This document shows positions 16,819 to 26,078 of a stretch of DNA of 64,000 nt, piece by piece. Origin of the DNA: UBA4416 sp038327195 (GTDB taxonomy: Bacteria; Bacteroidota; Bacteroidia; B-17B0; Aurantibacillaceae). The DNA lies in NCBI GenBank assembly GCA_038327195.1, contig JBBQKU010000008.1, forward strand, positions 1 through 64,000, given 5' to 3'. The notes under the pieces were generated by a model. It ran no database searches and was not told where the DNA came from. It worked only from the letters and a program-made list of their open reading frames with translations. The position numbers and the translations under genes were made by a program. The number at the start of each line of letters is the position of its first letter. Position 1 is the first letter of the stretch.

Positions 16819-17625
16819 TTAAAAGAAACTTTCTTTAATAAATACAAATAAGCCAACACACAAGGTAAACCAACCGAATGCAGGTTTTAGTTTTTTTGAA
16901 GAGATTTTATCTGACAAAAAACTCCCGCCAATAATTCCAAGTATGCAAGCAAATGAAATTGAAAGTAATAAAGCCCAATTGATTTCTTGATGACCTAAAT
17001 TGCCAGTAAAGCCAATGAGTGAATTAATGGCAATAATACATAAGGAAGTGCCAATTGCCTTTTTAAAATTAAGACGTAAAAAAAAGATTAAAACGGGTAC
17101 AATAATAAAACCTCCACCAGCCCCAATAAAACCTGTTATAAAACCAACTAAAACACCAAGCAAAATTACTGTTGGCAAGCCCATTGGACTTTTCGCGAAC
17201 TCATCCCATTTAATTTGATTTGTTCTATTTGCTTTTCTTTTTTTAATCATACTTATTGATGAAATAACAATAAGGACTGAAAACAAAAACATTATTAAAA
17301 AATGTTTTGAAATTTGAAAATTAAACACATTTATTAATTCGGGTATATTTGGCATAATAAATTTGCGCACACAAAATACTGTAATCATAGAAGCTATTGC
17401 AAATTGTAAAATTGATTCAATGCTTATTTCCCCTTTTCTCAGATAGGTTATTGCACCAATTAAAGATGTAATTCCAACAATAAACAATGAGTAGGTTGTA
17501 GCGTCGTCGGCTTTAAATCCCATTAAATATACCAAAACAGGAACTCCTAAAATTGAACCACCACCGCCAATTAAACCTAATATAAGGCCAATAATTAGAA
17601 AAGCTATGAGTCCAACTGTTGTCAA
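16819..17625 (-). CDS. TauE/SafE family sulfite exporter-like permease
   Basis: A 268-residue inner-membrane protein with about eight helices. The two internal repeats carry the glycine-rich motifs GLILGLIGGGGSILGVPVL (near 18) and GFITGFIGAGGGFIIVPVL (near 160), typical of TauE/SafE permeases, which move sulfite, sulfonates or related anions. The start is TTG, placed directly after the aspS stop (TAA then TTG), and is needed to keep the first helix whole. It is likely translated by coupling with aspS. The substrate is not predictable. Confidence 0.88.
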   Translation of the reverse strand: MTTVGLIAFLIIGLILGLIGGGGSILGVPVLVYLMGFKADDATTYSLFIVGITSLIGAITYLRKGEISIESILQFAIASMITVFCVRKFIMPNIPELINVFNFQISKHFLIMFLFSVLIVISSISMIKKRKANRTNQIKWDEFAKSPMGLPTVILLGVLVGFITGFIGAGGGFIIVPVLIFFLRLNFKKAIGTSLCIIAINSLIGFTGNLGHQEINWALLLSISFACILGIIGGSFLSDKISSKKLKPAFGWFTLCVGLFVFIKESFF

Positions 17626-19407
17626 TTATTTTTTAGTAATGGTGCTTAATATATTTAGTTCCTTTAATTGTTCATCGCTTATTTCACTTGGACTATCAAT
17701 CATCACATCTCTACCAGAATTATTTTTAGGGAATGCAATAAAATCTCTAATGCTATCACTTCCTCCAAACAATGAGCATAATCGATCAAATCCGAAAGCT
17801 AAACCACCGTGTGGTGGAGCACCAAATTCAAAAGCATTCATTAAAAACCCAAATTGTTTTTGAGCTTCTTCTTTTGTAAATCCTAACAAATCAAACATTT
17901 GTGCTTGCAAATCCTTATTGTGAATACGAATACTTCCACCGCCAATTTCAACGCCATTTATAACAAGGTCGTAAGCGTTAGCTCTAACTGCTCCAGGATT
18001 AGTTTTTAATAATTCAAAATCCTCAGGCTTTGGCGACGTAAATGGATGGTGTTTTGCATGCCATCTTCCTGCTAACGAAGCTAAAAGATTAGGGTCGCCG
18101 TCATTCCATTCTAATAACGGAAAATCAATAACCCATAAAGCAGTAAATTTATTTTTATCTCTTAATCCTAAACGTGTGCCCATTTCCAAACGCAATTCGC
18201 TTAATGCTTTTTGTGTTTTTTCTTCAGCGCCTGCTAATATTAAAATTAAATCTCCAGCTTCAGCATTAAATGCCTTGGCCCATTTTTTTAATTCTTCTTC
18301 ATTGTAAAATTTATCAACGCTCGATTTAATTGTTCCGTCTGCATTAACTCGCGCATATACTAAGCCAGTTGCTCCAATTTGTGGACGTTTAACAAATTCT
18401 GTTAACTCATCTAATTGTTTCCGTGTATAATCAGCAGCACCTTTTGCGCAAATACCAATAACAGCTTCTGCACTATCAAAAACAGGAAAGCCTTTTCCTT
18501 TCACAACATCATTTAACTCTACAAATTTCATTTCGAAACGCGTATCAGGTTTATCATTACCATAATATTTCATTGCATCTGCATAGGTCATGTGGGGAAC
18601 GCTAGGCATATCAATGTTTTTAACAGATTTAAATAAATGACGGATTAAACCTTCAAACGTATCTAAAATATCTTGCTGTTCAACAAAACTCATTTCACAA
18701 TCTATTTGTGTAAATTCTGGTTGTCGGTCAGCTCTTAAATCTTCATCTCTAAAGCATTTTACAATTTGATAATATCTATCAAAACCTCCAACCATTAATA
18801 GCTGTTTAAAAGTTTGTGGGGATTGAGGCAATGCATAAAATTGTCCTTCATTCATGCGGCTTGGCACTACAAAATCTCTTGCGCCTTCTGGTGTTGATTT
18901 AATTAATACTGGCGTTTCAACTTCTAAGAAATCTAATTTATCTAAATAGTTTCGGGTTTCTATCGCTAAACGGTGACGTAACTCTAAGTTTTTACGAACT
19001 GTATTTCTTCTTAAATCTAAATAACGGTATTTCATTCGGAGTTCGTCTCCACCATCAGTATTATCTTCTATTGTAAATGGTGGTGTTTTTGAATAATTAA
19101 GAATTTTTAAGTTAACTATTCTCAACTCTATACTTCCAGTTATTTCTATATTTAAATTAGGATTTTCTCTCTTTTGCACAATACCAAATACTTGTATAAC
19201 CATTTCCCTTGAAAACCCTTCTTTCCCTAGTATTTCAGAATTCTCATCATCACCTAAAAAAATCAATTGAGTTATCCCGTATCTATCTCTAAGATCAATA
19301 AATGTAGCTCCTCCAAGTTTTCTAGTCTTTTGAATCCAGCCACATAAAGTAACTTTTTCTCCTAGATTTTTTTCATTCAGTTCTCCGCAAGTGTGTGTAC
19401 GTAACAT
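17626..19407 (-). CDS. aspS: Aspartyl-tRNA synthetase
   Basis: AspRS of the bacterial class IIb type, 593 residues. The N-terminal anticodon-binding OB fold begins MLRTHTCGELNEKNLGEKVTL. Motif 2 is FRDEDLRADRQPEFTQID (about 215-232). The bacterial GAD insertion lies around 300-400, and motif 3 is GLAFGFDRL near 555. Whether it is discriminating or not cannot be judged. It is followed at once by the permease and mltG genes. Confidence 0.98.
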   Translation of the reverse strand: MLRTHTCGELNEKNLGEKVTLCGWIQKTRKLGGATFIDLRDRYGITQLIFLGDDENSEILGKEGFSREMVIQVFGIVQKRENPNLNIEITGSIELRIVNLKILNYSKTPPFTIEDNTDGGDELRMKYRYLDLRRNTVRKNLELRHRLAIETRNYLDKLDFLEVETPVLIKSTPEGARDFVVPSRMNEGQFYALPQSPQTFKQLLMVGGFDRYYQIVKCFRDEDLRADRQPEFTQIDCEMSFVEQQDILDTFEGLIRHLFKSVKNIDMPSVPHMTYADAMKYYGNDKPDTRFEMKFVELNDVVKGKGFPVFDSAEAVIGICAKGAADYTRKQLDELTEFVKRPQIGATGLVYARVNADGTIKSSVDKFYNEEELKKWAKAFNAEAGDLILILAGAEEKTQKALSELRLEMGTRLGLRDKNKFTALWVIDFPLLEWNDGDPNLLASLAGRWHAKHHPFTSPKPEDFELLKTNPGAVRANAYDLVINGVEIGGGSIRIHNKDLQAQMFDLLGFTKEEAQKQFGFLMNAFEFGAPPHGGLAFGFDRLCSLFGGSDSIRDFIAFPKNNSGRDVMIDSPSEISDEQLKELNILSTITKK

Positions 19408-19490
19408 AGTGTTTTTTATAAGCGTCTAAGTTACCAATTTTTGTAAAACAGAAAGACTCTATTTTTAAAAAGTTAACAGAAAATCAGATA

Positions 19491-21617
19491 TTAGTTTATT
19501 GATTTCCCGAAAAAGTTTACTGAGATTAATTCCTCTAACGTATAACGTTTTCCATCAACAAAACCAGTAATCCACGCATCAGTTTGCCCTTTTGCAATTA
19601 TTTTTTGGCGAGCTACTTCTGCTTCTTTTAGTGTTGCAAATTGTAGTTGGGCAAATCGTGTAATACCATCAGGGTAATTAGTAATTTCTGGAGTGCCAAA
19701 TTCTTTTAAATGATCATACTTGTAATTTTGTGGAAATTGATAAGCAGCAATCTGTACTTTAAATATTAGTCCTTGAGTGCAAGTTGTTCCTCCTATTTCA
19801 AGTAATTTTTTATAATTTACAGGATCGTTTAAAGTCTTTCCTTTCAATTGACTAAAATCTACAATTGGGCCACCGTTGCATGGATTTGTTGCAACAGCTA
19901 GTGTTGGCGTAGTAGTTGTTTTAACTTCAGGAATATCTTTATTAAAACTTTCAATATTTGTAATATTTCCAAGTAAGCTATCTAATATTGATTTAACGGA
20001 TTTTTGTTCTTTTTTATTTGCAAATGTTTCGGAATATACATAAAAATCTTTTTTAATCTCTACGAACTTCGTTAGTTTTTCTACATCTAATTCTTCTTCA
20101 ATTGGTTCAAATCCTGGAACGCTAATAACAATTCTGATTTTATAACCATTACCTGGAGATAAAGCCATTAAATATTTTCCTGTTTTTGAATTTGCATAAT
20201 ATGGCCCTATTGATTCGTTGTTTGACTTTTTGGTCACTTCAATTTTGGCCTCAATTGGCTTGTCATCGGCATATACATTACCTTTTAATAAAGCTAAAAT
20301 AGGCCTATCGCCTAATATTCCGGGCTCTACCATATAAATATCCTGACCACCTTTTCCGCCCGAACCACCACGATTTGAAGAAAAATAACCTCTATCACCT
20401 TGTGCATTTATTACATAATACCTGTCATCTTCTGTTGTGTTTAAAGGTATTCCCATGCTTAAAGGTTCTATCCAACTGTTTTCTTGTTTGATAGAATACA
20501 TAATATCATAACCCCCAATACTTTTATGCCCTTCCGAACTAAAAAATAATGTAATACCATCAGGATGAATAAACGGAGCGTCTTCATTATACTGAGTATT
20601 AATTTGTGGACCTAAATTAACCGCAGGACCCCAATCTCCATTTACTTTTTCTGACACATATAAATCTCTTCCTCCTAAACCTCCTGGTCTTTCTGAGGCA
20701 AAGTATAAATATCTTCCATCAGATGTGATAGAACAACTTCCTTCCCAAGCTGTGGTATTAATATTACTATTTAATCTTTCTGGAGCCGACCAATCTTCAC
20801 CTTTTAGTTTACTCGAATATATATCACCATTGTCGGTATTTGTGCTGCTGAATGTAAATAATGTAGATCCATCAGGAGATAGTGCAATTGCAGCATCATG
20901 TCCTTTTGTATTAATTGAATTACTAATATTTTGACCTGCCGTAAAAGTGGAGTCAGTTGCCTTTTTAGCAATATAAATATCTTCATGAAAATATCCTTCT
21001 TCATTGTCTGGCTTCAAATCATCATTTACCTTTCCACCAGTTGTGTTATTGCCAACATAAGTGTATATTAAAATGGATTCGTCTGTTGATATGACTGGAA
21101 CATATTCTTGTTCATTTGTATTTAAGGGAGCTCCAATATTTTTGATGTCAGCAATTACTTTTTTTGTAATTAACTCTTTTCCGTTTTCGCAATTTATTAT
21201 TCCGTGTTTAGCATCTTCAATTAAGGGTTTATCTTCGGTTCTAATTTTATACCCAATACCTGAAATATAAAGATTATAAGAAGTTATCGCTTCATCAAAG
21301 CGATAATTAATATGGTAAGCTTTAGCTAAATAATAGTTCGCTTCGGCAGATTTATCTTGAGTTTTTAAGCTTTCGAAAATTTCGATTGATCTTGCTTTCT
21401 TTTCAGGATAATAAAGAGAAGAGCATCCTAGGCGGAATTTATATTCTAAGTTCTTAGGAAATTGAGTGTGTAGTTTATCATAAAGTTCGTATGATTTCCT
21501 ATAATCTTTATTGTCAAATGAGTATGACGCTTCTTCTTTCAGTTCTTTTTCTTGGGAAAAAGAAATTATTGTAAGTAATTGAAAAACAAGTAGTATTATT
21601 AGTTTTTTCTTTATCAT
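19491..21617 (-). CDS. TPR-PD40-SPOR envelope protein
   Basis: A 708-residue exported protein. It has a signal peptide (1-21), TPR-like helices (about 25-130), then PD40/WD40-like beta-propeller repeats (about 160-430) with units such as DGSTLFTFSS, DGRYLYFASERPGG and DGITLFFSSEG. A carboxypeptidase-regulatory-like beta domain lies near 440-500. The C-terminal segment (about 620-700), FKVQIAAYQFP..., resembles a SPOR domain. PorE and related Bacteroidota proteins have TPR-PD40-OmpA order. Here the peptidoglycan-binding OmpA part is replaced by a SPOR-like part. A role in envelope organisation is inference. Confidence 0.78.
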   Translation of the reverse strand: MIKKKLIILLVFQLLTIISFSQEKELKEEASYSFDNKDYRKSYELYDKLHTQFPKNLEYKFRLGCSSLYYPEKKARSIEIFESLKTQDKSAEANYYLAKAYHINYRFDEAITSYNLYISGIGYKIRTEDKPLIEDAKHGIINCENGKELITKKVIADIKNIGAPLNTNEQEYVPVISTDESILIYTYVGNNTTGGKVNDDLKPDNEEGYFHEDIYIAKKATDSTFTAGQNISNSINTKGHDAAIALSPDGSTLFTFSSTNTDNGDIYSSKLKGEDWSAPERLNSNINTTAWEGSCSITSDGRYLYFASERPGGLGGRDLYVSEKVNGDWGPAVNLGPQINTQYNEDAPFIHPDGITLFFSSEGHKSIGGYDIMYSIKQENSWIEPLSMGIPLNTTEDDRYYVINAQGDRGYFSSNRGGSGGKGGQDIYMVEPGILGDRPILALLKGNVYADDKPIEAKIEVTKKSNNESIGPYYANSKTGKYLMALSPGNGYKIRIVISVPGFEPIEEELDVEKLTKFVEIKKDFYVYSETFANKKEQKSVKSILDSLLGNITNIESFNKDIPEVKTTTTPTLAVATNPCNGGPIVDFSQLKGKTLNDPVNYKKLLEIGGTTCTQGLIFKVQIAAYQFPQNYKYDHLKEFGTPEITNYPDGITRFAQLQFATLKEAEVARQKIIAKGQTDAWITGFVDGKRYTLEELISVNFFGKSIN

Positions 21618-21808
21618 AGTATATTGTTTAGTTACCTTTAAATATCAAAAAGCGGTTTAATTATCAAAATTGATGTTTTAATCGGAACTAATTAACATTT
21701 ATAGAAATCCTTATTAACACTTGATAGTTAAAATCAGAAGTTGTCATTTATTTCAGTTTGCTTGTCATTTTATTGAAATAGAAATGATTATTAAGTCATC
21801 TTAAAAAC

Positions 21809-21816
21809 TACATTTG
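21809..21816 (+). promoter_or_regulatory. -7 box TACATTTG of the DMT exporter gene
   Basis: TACATTTG matches TAnnTTTG and ends 16 nt before the ATG at 21833. No -33 TTG is seen at the normal spacing. Confidence 0.5.
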
Positions 21817-21832
21817 TAAACTTTTTATAGTT

Positions 21833-22759
21833 ATGAATACAAAAACTTTATCTTGGATTATTTTAATTGTACTTTCTTGTATTTGGGGAAGTTCATTTAT
21901 TTTAATGAAGGAAGGTTTACAGGCTTTTTCGAGTGATGAAGTTGCAGGATTAAGAATAACTATTGCTTCTTTATTTTTACTTCCTTTCTTGTTTAAATAT
22001 TATAAAATAAATTTGCGAAAAAATCTCAAAGGATTATTATTGGCAGGTGTTTTTGGAAATTTAATTCCTGCATTTTTATTTACAAAGGCAGAAACTGAAA
22101 TAAGCAGTAGTTTAACGGGTATGCTAAATGCCCTGACTCCGTTATTTACAATATTAATTGGCATAACTTTTTTTAAACAAAAAATTACTAAGAACCAGCT
22201 AATTGGAGTAGGACTTGGTTTTTTTGGAGCAATTGGTTTAATTTATTTTGGTGAAAATTCTGAGTCATCCAAAAATGCGATGTACTGCTTATTAGTTGCA
22301 GCAGCAACCTTATCTTATGCAGTTAGCGTTAATGGAATAAACACGTATTTAAGCGATGTGAATTCAATTGTGGCAACCGTTTGGTCGTTTACCTTAATTG
22401 GACCAATTGCGGCTATTTATTTGTTTGGTTTTACGGATGTTGTTAAACATGCTTCAGAAAACACTGAGGCTAGTTCATCTTTCTTTTTTATATCCATTTT
22501 AGCCATTTTTGGGTCAGCTTTATCAGTTATTGCATTTAATCAGCTCATTAAATTATCAGGAACTGTTTTTGCCTCAAGTTGCACCTATTTAATACCAATT
22601 GTAGCCATTGCCTGGGGGTTTTTATATGGAGAAGTCATTAATTTGCTCCAAATAGTGATGGTTGGAGTAGTTGTTTTAGGTATTTGGGTTATGAAACAGA
22701 AGAGAAATACTGTGCCTGAGGAAGTTGAAGCGCCAGAAGTAAAACCAGAAAAAGAGTAA
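21833..22759 (+). CDS. EamA/DMT family exporter
   Basis: A 308-residue inner-membrane protein with ten predicted helices in two EamA repeats. The opening LSWIILIVLSCIWGSSFIL and AGLRITIASLFLLPFLF are typical, as is SLTGMLNALTPLFTILIG near 95. The last 20 residues are a charged cytoplasmic tail rich in E, P and K. Members export amino acids, metabolites or drugs; the substrate is not predictable. It stands alone between the divergent PD40 gene and the ribosomal pair. Confidence 0.9.
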   Translation: MNTKTLSWIILIVLSCIWGSSFILMKEGLQAFSSDEVAGLRITIASLFLLPFLFKYYKINLRKNLKGLLLAGVFGNLIPAFLFTKAETEISSSLTGMLNALTPLFTILIGITFFKQKITKNQLIGVGLGFFGAIGLIYFGENSESSKNAMYCLLVAAATLSYAVSVNGINTYLSDVNSIVATVWSFTLIGPIAAIYLFGFTDVVKHASENTEASSSFFFISILAIFGSALSVIAFNQLIKLSGTVFASSCTYLIPIVAIAWGFLYGEVINLLQIVMVGVVVLGIWVMKQKRNTVPEEVEAPEVKPEKE

Positions 22760-22815
22760 TTTTCGCCTTTTTACCTTTAATTTGAACCTTATAGTGTTAA
22801 AAAGTATTGAAAAAC

Positions 22816-22846
22816 TTTGGCAGATAGAAAAAACCGTCTATCTTTG
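22816..22846 (+). promoter_or_regulatory. Promoter of rplU-rpmA
   Basis: TTTG (22816-22819) and TATCTTTG (22839-22846) are 19 nt apart, a near-perfect Bacteroidota promoter. The leader to the rplU ATG is about 35 nt. Confidence 0.75.
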
Positions 22847-22886
22847 CCGTCCTTAAAAAAAATTATTAACTAAAAACCAATACCCA

Positions 22887-23372
22887 ATGTACGCAATTGT
22901 AGAAATAGCAGGGCAACAATTTAAAGTGGAACGAGGCAACAAAGTTTACGTTCACCGCCTAGATGCTAACGAAGGTGCAAAAGTAGAGTTTGATAAAGTT
23001 TTCTTAATCGAAAATGATGGAAAAATCTCTATTGGAAGCCCAACTGTTGATGGCGCAAAAGTTGCAGCCACAGTAATAGAACACATTAAAGGTGATAAAG
23101 TAATCATCTTTAAGAAAAAAAGACGTAAAGGTTACCAAAAATGGAATAACCACCGCCAATGTTTAACTCAAATCTTAATTCAAGGAATTTTAGGTAAAGG
23201 TGAATCATTGAAAGAAGAATTAAAATCTGAAAAAGCAGTAAGAAATTTCTTACCACCTTCACACAGAAACAAAGTTGAAAAAGTTGAGGTTGTTGCTGAG
23301 AAAAAAGCTCCAGCTAAGAAAGCAGCAGCTAAAAAAGCTCCAGCTAAGAAAGCAGCTAAATCAGAAGATTAA
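22887..23372 (+). CDS. rplU: 50S ribosomal protein L21
   Basis: L21 binds 23S rRNA in the large subunit. The body (about 1-105) starts MYAIVEIAGQQFKVERG and contains KKKRRKGYQKWNNHRQ. The protein is 161 residues against about 103 in E. coli. The extra part includes a charged segment and a lysine/alanine/proline tail (APAKKAAAKKAPAKKAA), a known habit in Bacteroidota. It is followed by rpmA 23 bp later, as in most bacteria. Confidence 0.97.
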   Translation: MYAIVEIAGQQFKVERGNKVYVHRLDANEGAKVEFDKVFLIENDGKISIGSPTVDGAKVAATVIEHIKGDKVIIFKKKRRKGYQKWNNHRQCLTQILIQGILGKGESLKEELKSEKAVRNFLPPSHRNKVEKVEVVAEKKAPAKKAAAKKAPAKKAAKSED

Positions 23373-23395
23373 TAACACATTAAAAACTAAATACA

Positions 23396-23656
23396 ATGGC
23401 ACATAAAAAAGGCGCGGGTTCCACGAATAACGGTCGCGAATCGCATAGTAAACGTTTAGGAGTAAAAATATTTGGAGGTCAAGCTTGTATTTCTGGTAAC
23501 ATTATTGTTCGCCAAAGAGGTACTCGTCACAATCCAGGTGTAAATGTTGGAATGGGAAAAGACCATACATTATTTGCATTAGTTGATGGAAAAGTTGTTT
23601 TCAAAAAGAAAAAAGATGACCGTTCTTATGTATCGGTTGTTCCTAACGAAGCATAA
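23396..23656 (+). CDS. rpmA: 50S ribosomal protein L27
   Basis: An 86-residue protein that reaches the peptidyl-transferase centre. The start MAHKKGAGSTNNGRES has the flexible N-terminal arm, and GVKIFGGQ and IIVRQRGTRHNPG are diagnostic. No cleavable N-terminal extension of the Firmicutes type is present. It is cotranscribed with rplU and followed by a terminator. Confidence 0.98.
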   Translation: MAHKKGAGSTNNGRESHSKRLGVKIFGGQACISGNIIVRQRGTRHNPGVNVGMGKDHTLFALVDGKVVFKKKKDDRSYVSVVPNEA

Positions 23657-23680
23657 TTTTATCAAAAAACTACATTCAAA

Positions 23681-23709
23681 AAAGCTCTTTGGTAAACAAA
23701 GGGCTTTTT
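23681..23709 (+). terminator. Terminator of rplU-rpmA
   Basis: AAAGCTCTTTG and CAAAGGGCTTT form an 11-bp stem (with one G-T pair) around GTAAA, followed by a T-run on the plus strand. Confidence 0.85.
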
Positions 23710-23728
23710 GTGTTTTATAAATATTGAA

Positions 23729-24032
23729 TGGTAAATAGCACGCAGATGCCACAGATTATTTAAGATTGGAAAAATGATACATAAATCTATAACTATTAAC
23801 TAATAAAAATCAAAATTTATCTTAAGCAATCCGTGTTATCAGCGTTCTAAACTATAAACTAATACAGTAAAATAAATAATTGGTAAATAGCACGCAGATG
23901 CCACAGATTATTTAGGATTGGAAAAATGATACATAAATCTATAAATATTAACTAATAAAAATCAAAATTTATCATAAGCAATCCGTGTTATCGGCGTTCT
24001 AAACTAAAAACTAATACAGTAAAAAAAATAGT
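23729..24032. repeat. Tandem 152-bp direct repeat, two copies
   Basis: Two nearly identical 152-bp units (23729-23880 and 23881-24032) fill the gap between rpmA and serS. Each begins GCACGCAGATGCCACAGATT and closes with CAATCCGTGTTATCAGCGTT, which are imperfect inverted repeats of one another. A repeat with the same core occurs between purK and purE. The unit has no ORF of note. The rest of the rpmA-serS gap shows nothing else except a weak TAAATTTA at 24054. Confidence 0.9.
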
Positions 24033-24080
24033 TCATTAATAAATTACAAAGGTTAAATTTACGGCACCAAATAAATCATT

Positions 24081-25355
24081 ATGTTACAATTAAGCTACAT
24101 CAGAGAAAATAAAGAAGACGTTTTAAAACGCTTAGCTATTAAAAATTTTAAAGATGCTGAAAGCATTATTGATTCTATTTTACAATTGGATGATAATCGT
24201 AAATTAGCTCAACGCCAAGCGGATGATGTAAAAGCAGAAGCTAATGGTTTAGCTAAACAAATTGGTGAATTAATGAAATCTGGTAAAAAAGAAGAAGCCG
24301 AAACGCTGAAACTTAAAACCACTGAATTAAAACAAAACGAAAAACAATTTGACGATGAATTAAAAGCGATTGAAGCTGAGATTCAAAAAATATTAGTGAC
24401 TGTTCCCAACACACCAAACTTAACGGTGCCAAAAGGAAAAACGCCTGAAGATAATGAAGTTGTAAATGAAGTTGGAGCAATTCCTGTTTTGCATGATAAA
24501 GCTGTTCCGCATTGGGAATTAACTACAAAATTTAACTTAATAGATTTTGAATTAGGTGTAAAATTAACAGGTGCTGGTTTTCCGGTTTATAAAGGAAAAG
24601 GTGCAAAATTGCAACGCGCCTTAATTAATTATTTTTTAGATAAAGCAACAGCAAAAGGTTATAACGAAGTTCAGGTTCCTATTTTAGTGAATGCAGATAG
24701 TGGTTACGGAACAGGACAATTACCTGACAAAGAAGGACAAATGTACCATTGCCAAGTTGATGATTTATATTTAATTCCCACAGCTGAGGTTCCTATTACA
24801 AATATGTATAGAGACGTGATGTTAAAAGAAAGTGATTTGCCTATAAAAAATTGTGGCTACACACCTTGTTTTAGAAGAGAAGCAGGAAGTTACGGAAAAG
24901 ATGTGCGTGGCTTAAATCGTTTACACCAATTTGATAAAGTTGAAATTGTGCAAATTACGCAACCCGATAAATCTTATGAAACACTTGAAACAATGCGTGA
25001 ATTTGTTTCTGGTATTTTACAAGAATTAGAATTGCCTTACCGCACTTTAAAATTATGTGGTGGCGATATGAGTTTTGGATCTGCATTAACTTACGATTTA
25101 GAAGTATGGAGCGCAGCGCAAAAACGTTGGTTGGAAGTAAGTTCAGTTTCAAATTTTGAAACATTTCAAACTAATCGTTTAAAATGTAAGTACAAAGATG
25201 CGAATGGAAAAACTCAATTTGCACATAGCTTAAATGGAAGTGCTTTAGCATTGCCTCGTATTGTGGCGTCTTTATTGGAAAATAATCAAACAGTGGATGG
25301 AATTAAAATACCAAAAGTATTAGTGCCTTATACAGGTTTTGATTTTATTGGGTAG
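24081..25355 (+). CDS. serS: Seryl-tRNA synthetase
   Basis: SerRS of class IIa, 424 residues, which also charges tRNA-Sec where present. The N-terminal coiled-coil arm spans about 28-105. The catalytic core has TAEVPITNMYRD (about 236), motif 2 FRREAGSYGKDVRGLNRLHQ (about 267-286), and motif 3 LNGSALALPRI (about 383-393). The upstream region is a tandem dispersed repeat rather than a clear promoter. Confidence 0.98.
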   Translation: MLQLSYIRENKEDVLKRLAIKNFKDAESIIDSILQLDDNRKLAQRQADDVKAEANGLAKQIGELMKSGKKEEAETLKLKTTELKQNEKQFDDELKAIEAEIQKILVTVPNTPNLTVPKGKTPEDNEVVNEVGAIPVLHDKAVPHWELTTKFNLIDFELGVKLTGAGFPVYKGKGAKLQRALINYFLDKATAKGYNEVQVPILVNADSGYGTGQLPDKEGQMYHCQVDDLYLIPTAEVPITNMYRDVMLKESDLPIKNCGYTPCFRREAGSYGKDVRGLNRLHQFDKVEIVQITQPDKSYETLETMREFVSGILQELELPYRTLKLCGGDMSFGSALTYDLEVWSAAQKRWLEVSSVSNFETFQTNRLKCKYKDANGKTQFAHSLNGSALALPRIVASLLENNQTVDGIKIPKVLVPYTGFDFIG

Positions 25356-25365
25356 TAAATTACAA

Positions 25366-25505
25366 AAAAAGGGGCTATCTCAAAAATCAAATTTACAGTC
25401 ATTCTGAACTTGTTTCAGAATCTCCTAAACGGTAAAATAAACTATATTAGAGATGCTGAAATAAATTCAGCATGACGATTTACTTACAGTTTTTGAAAGA
25501 GGTTT
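25366..25505. repeat. Dispersed inverted-repeat element between convergent genes
   Basis: Arms at 25398-25424 and 25450-25476 are 27-bp imperfect inverted repeats (GTCATTCTGAAC.. and ..CAGCATGAC). Each arm is itself a short hairpin. Outer pairs (CTCAAAAA / TTTTTGAAAGAG) extend the symmetry. It fills the gap between serS and the ferritin-like gene and may act as a bidirectional terminator. GTCATTCTGAAC / CAGCATGAC elements are frequent in intergenic DNA of Bacteroidota. Confidence 0.7.
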
Positions 25506-25511
25506 GCGTTT

Positions 25512-26078
25512 TTACTTCTTACAATACATATCACTTTCATCTGCTGATTTTTGGTTATCCCAATCAATATTATTAAAGCTTTTTTTATTTCCCCAATTAA
25601 ATAGTTTTTCAAAAATGGGTAGGAGTTTGTTGGTTTTGATTTGTTCTAAAAAATAAACTTCATGCTCTTTTTCCTTCATGCCTAATTCATAAAGTAATAG
25701 GTCATGTTCTTTTATGCCTAGAGAATTAAAATAATGTTTCATTCTGAAGTATTCACAAACATTGCCACTTTCTAATCTGCCAGCAAAGTAAAATGGCATA
25801 AACCAACCAATAATAAAACAGCTAGCAGAAATAATTTTTCCAATCAGGTAAAAACGAATTTCGTAGTATGTGGACACAGGAATATTATAAAGTTGCATAA
25901 GTTTTAAAACTTCAGCACGGTGATTCCATTCATCCATTTCAATTTGTTTGATGGCAATTTTCTCTTCTTTATTTTTTACTGCAGCCGCATGCCCAATATA
26001 TGCAAATGATGCCGCTCTTTCTGCCGAATAAGCCTGCTGTAAAAGCTTTTCTAATTTGGGATGATTAAGTTGTTGCAT
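25512..26078 (-). CDS. Ferritin-like di-iron protein (COQ7-like)
   Basis: A 188-residue helical protein of the ferritin-like superfamily. Expected iron ligands are visible as Glu in YSAERAASFAY, E-x-x-H in EMDEWNHR, Glu in RLESGNVCEYF, and E-x-x-H in MKEKEHEVYF. The order matches the COQ7/demethoxyubiquinone hydroxylase type. A hydrophobic middle (about 75-100) could dip into the membrane. Bacteroidota usually make menaquinone, so a hydroxylase role on ubiquinone is doubtful. The ATG at 26078 overlaps the preceding radical SAM gene by 14 bp, indicating translational coupling. Confidence 0.7.
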   Translation of the reverse strand: MQQLNHPKLEKLLQQAYSAERAASFAYIGHAAAVKNKEEKIAIKQIEMDEWNHRAEVLKLMQLYNIPVSTYYEIRFYLIGKIISASCFIIGWFMPFYFAGRLESGNVCEYFRMKHYFNSLGIKEHDLLLYELGMKEKEHEVYFLEQIKTNKLLPIFEKLFNWGNKKSFNNIDWDNQKSADESDMYCKK

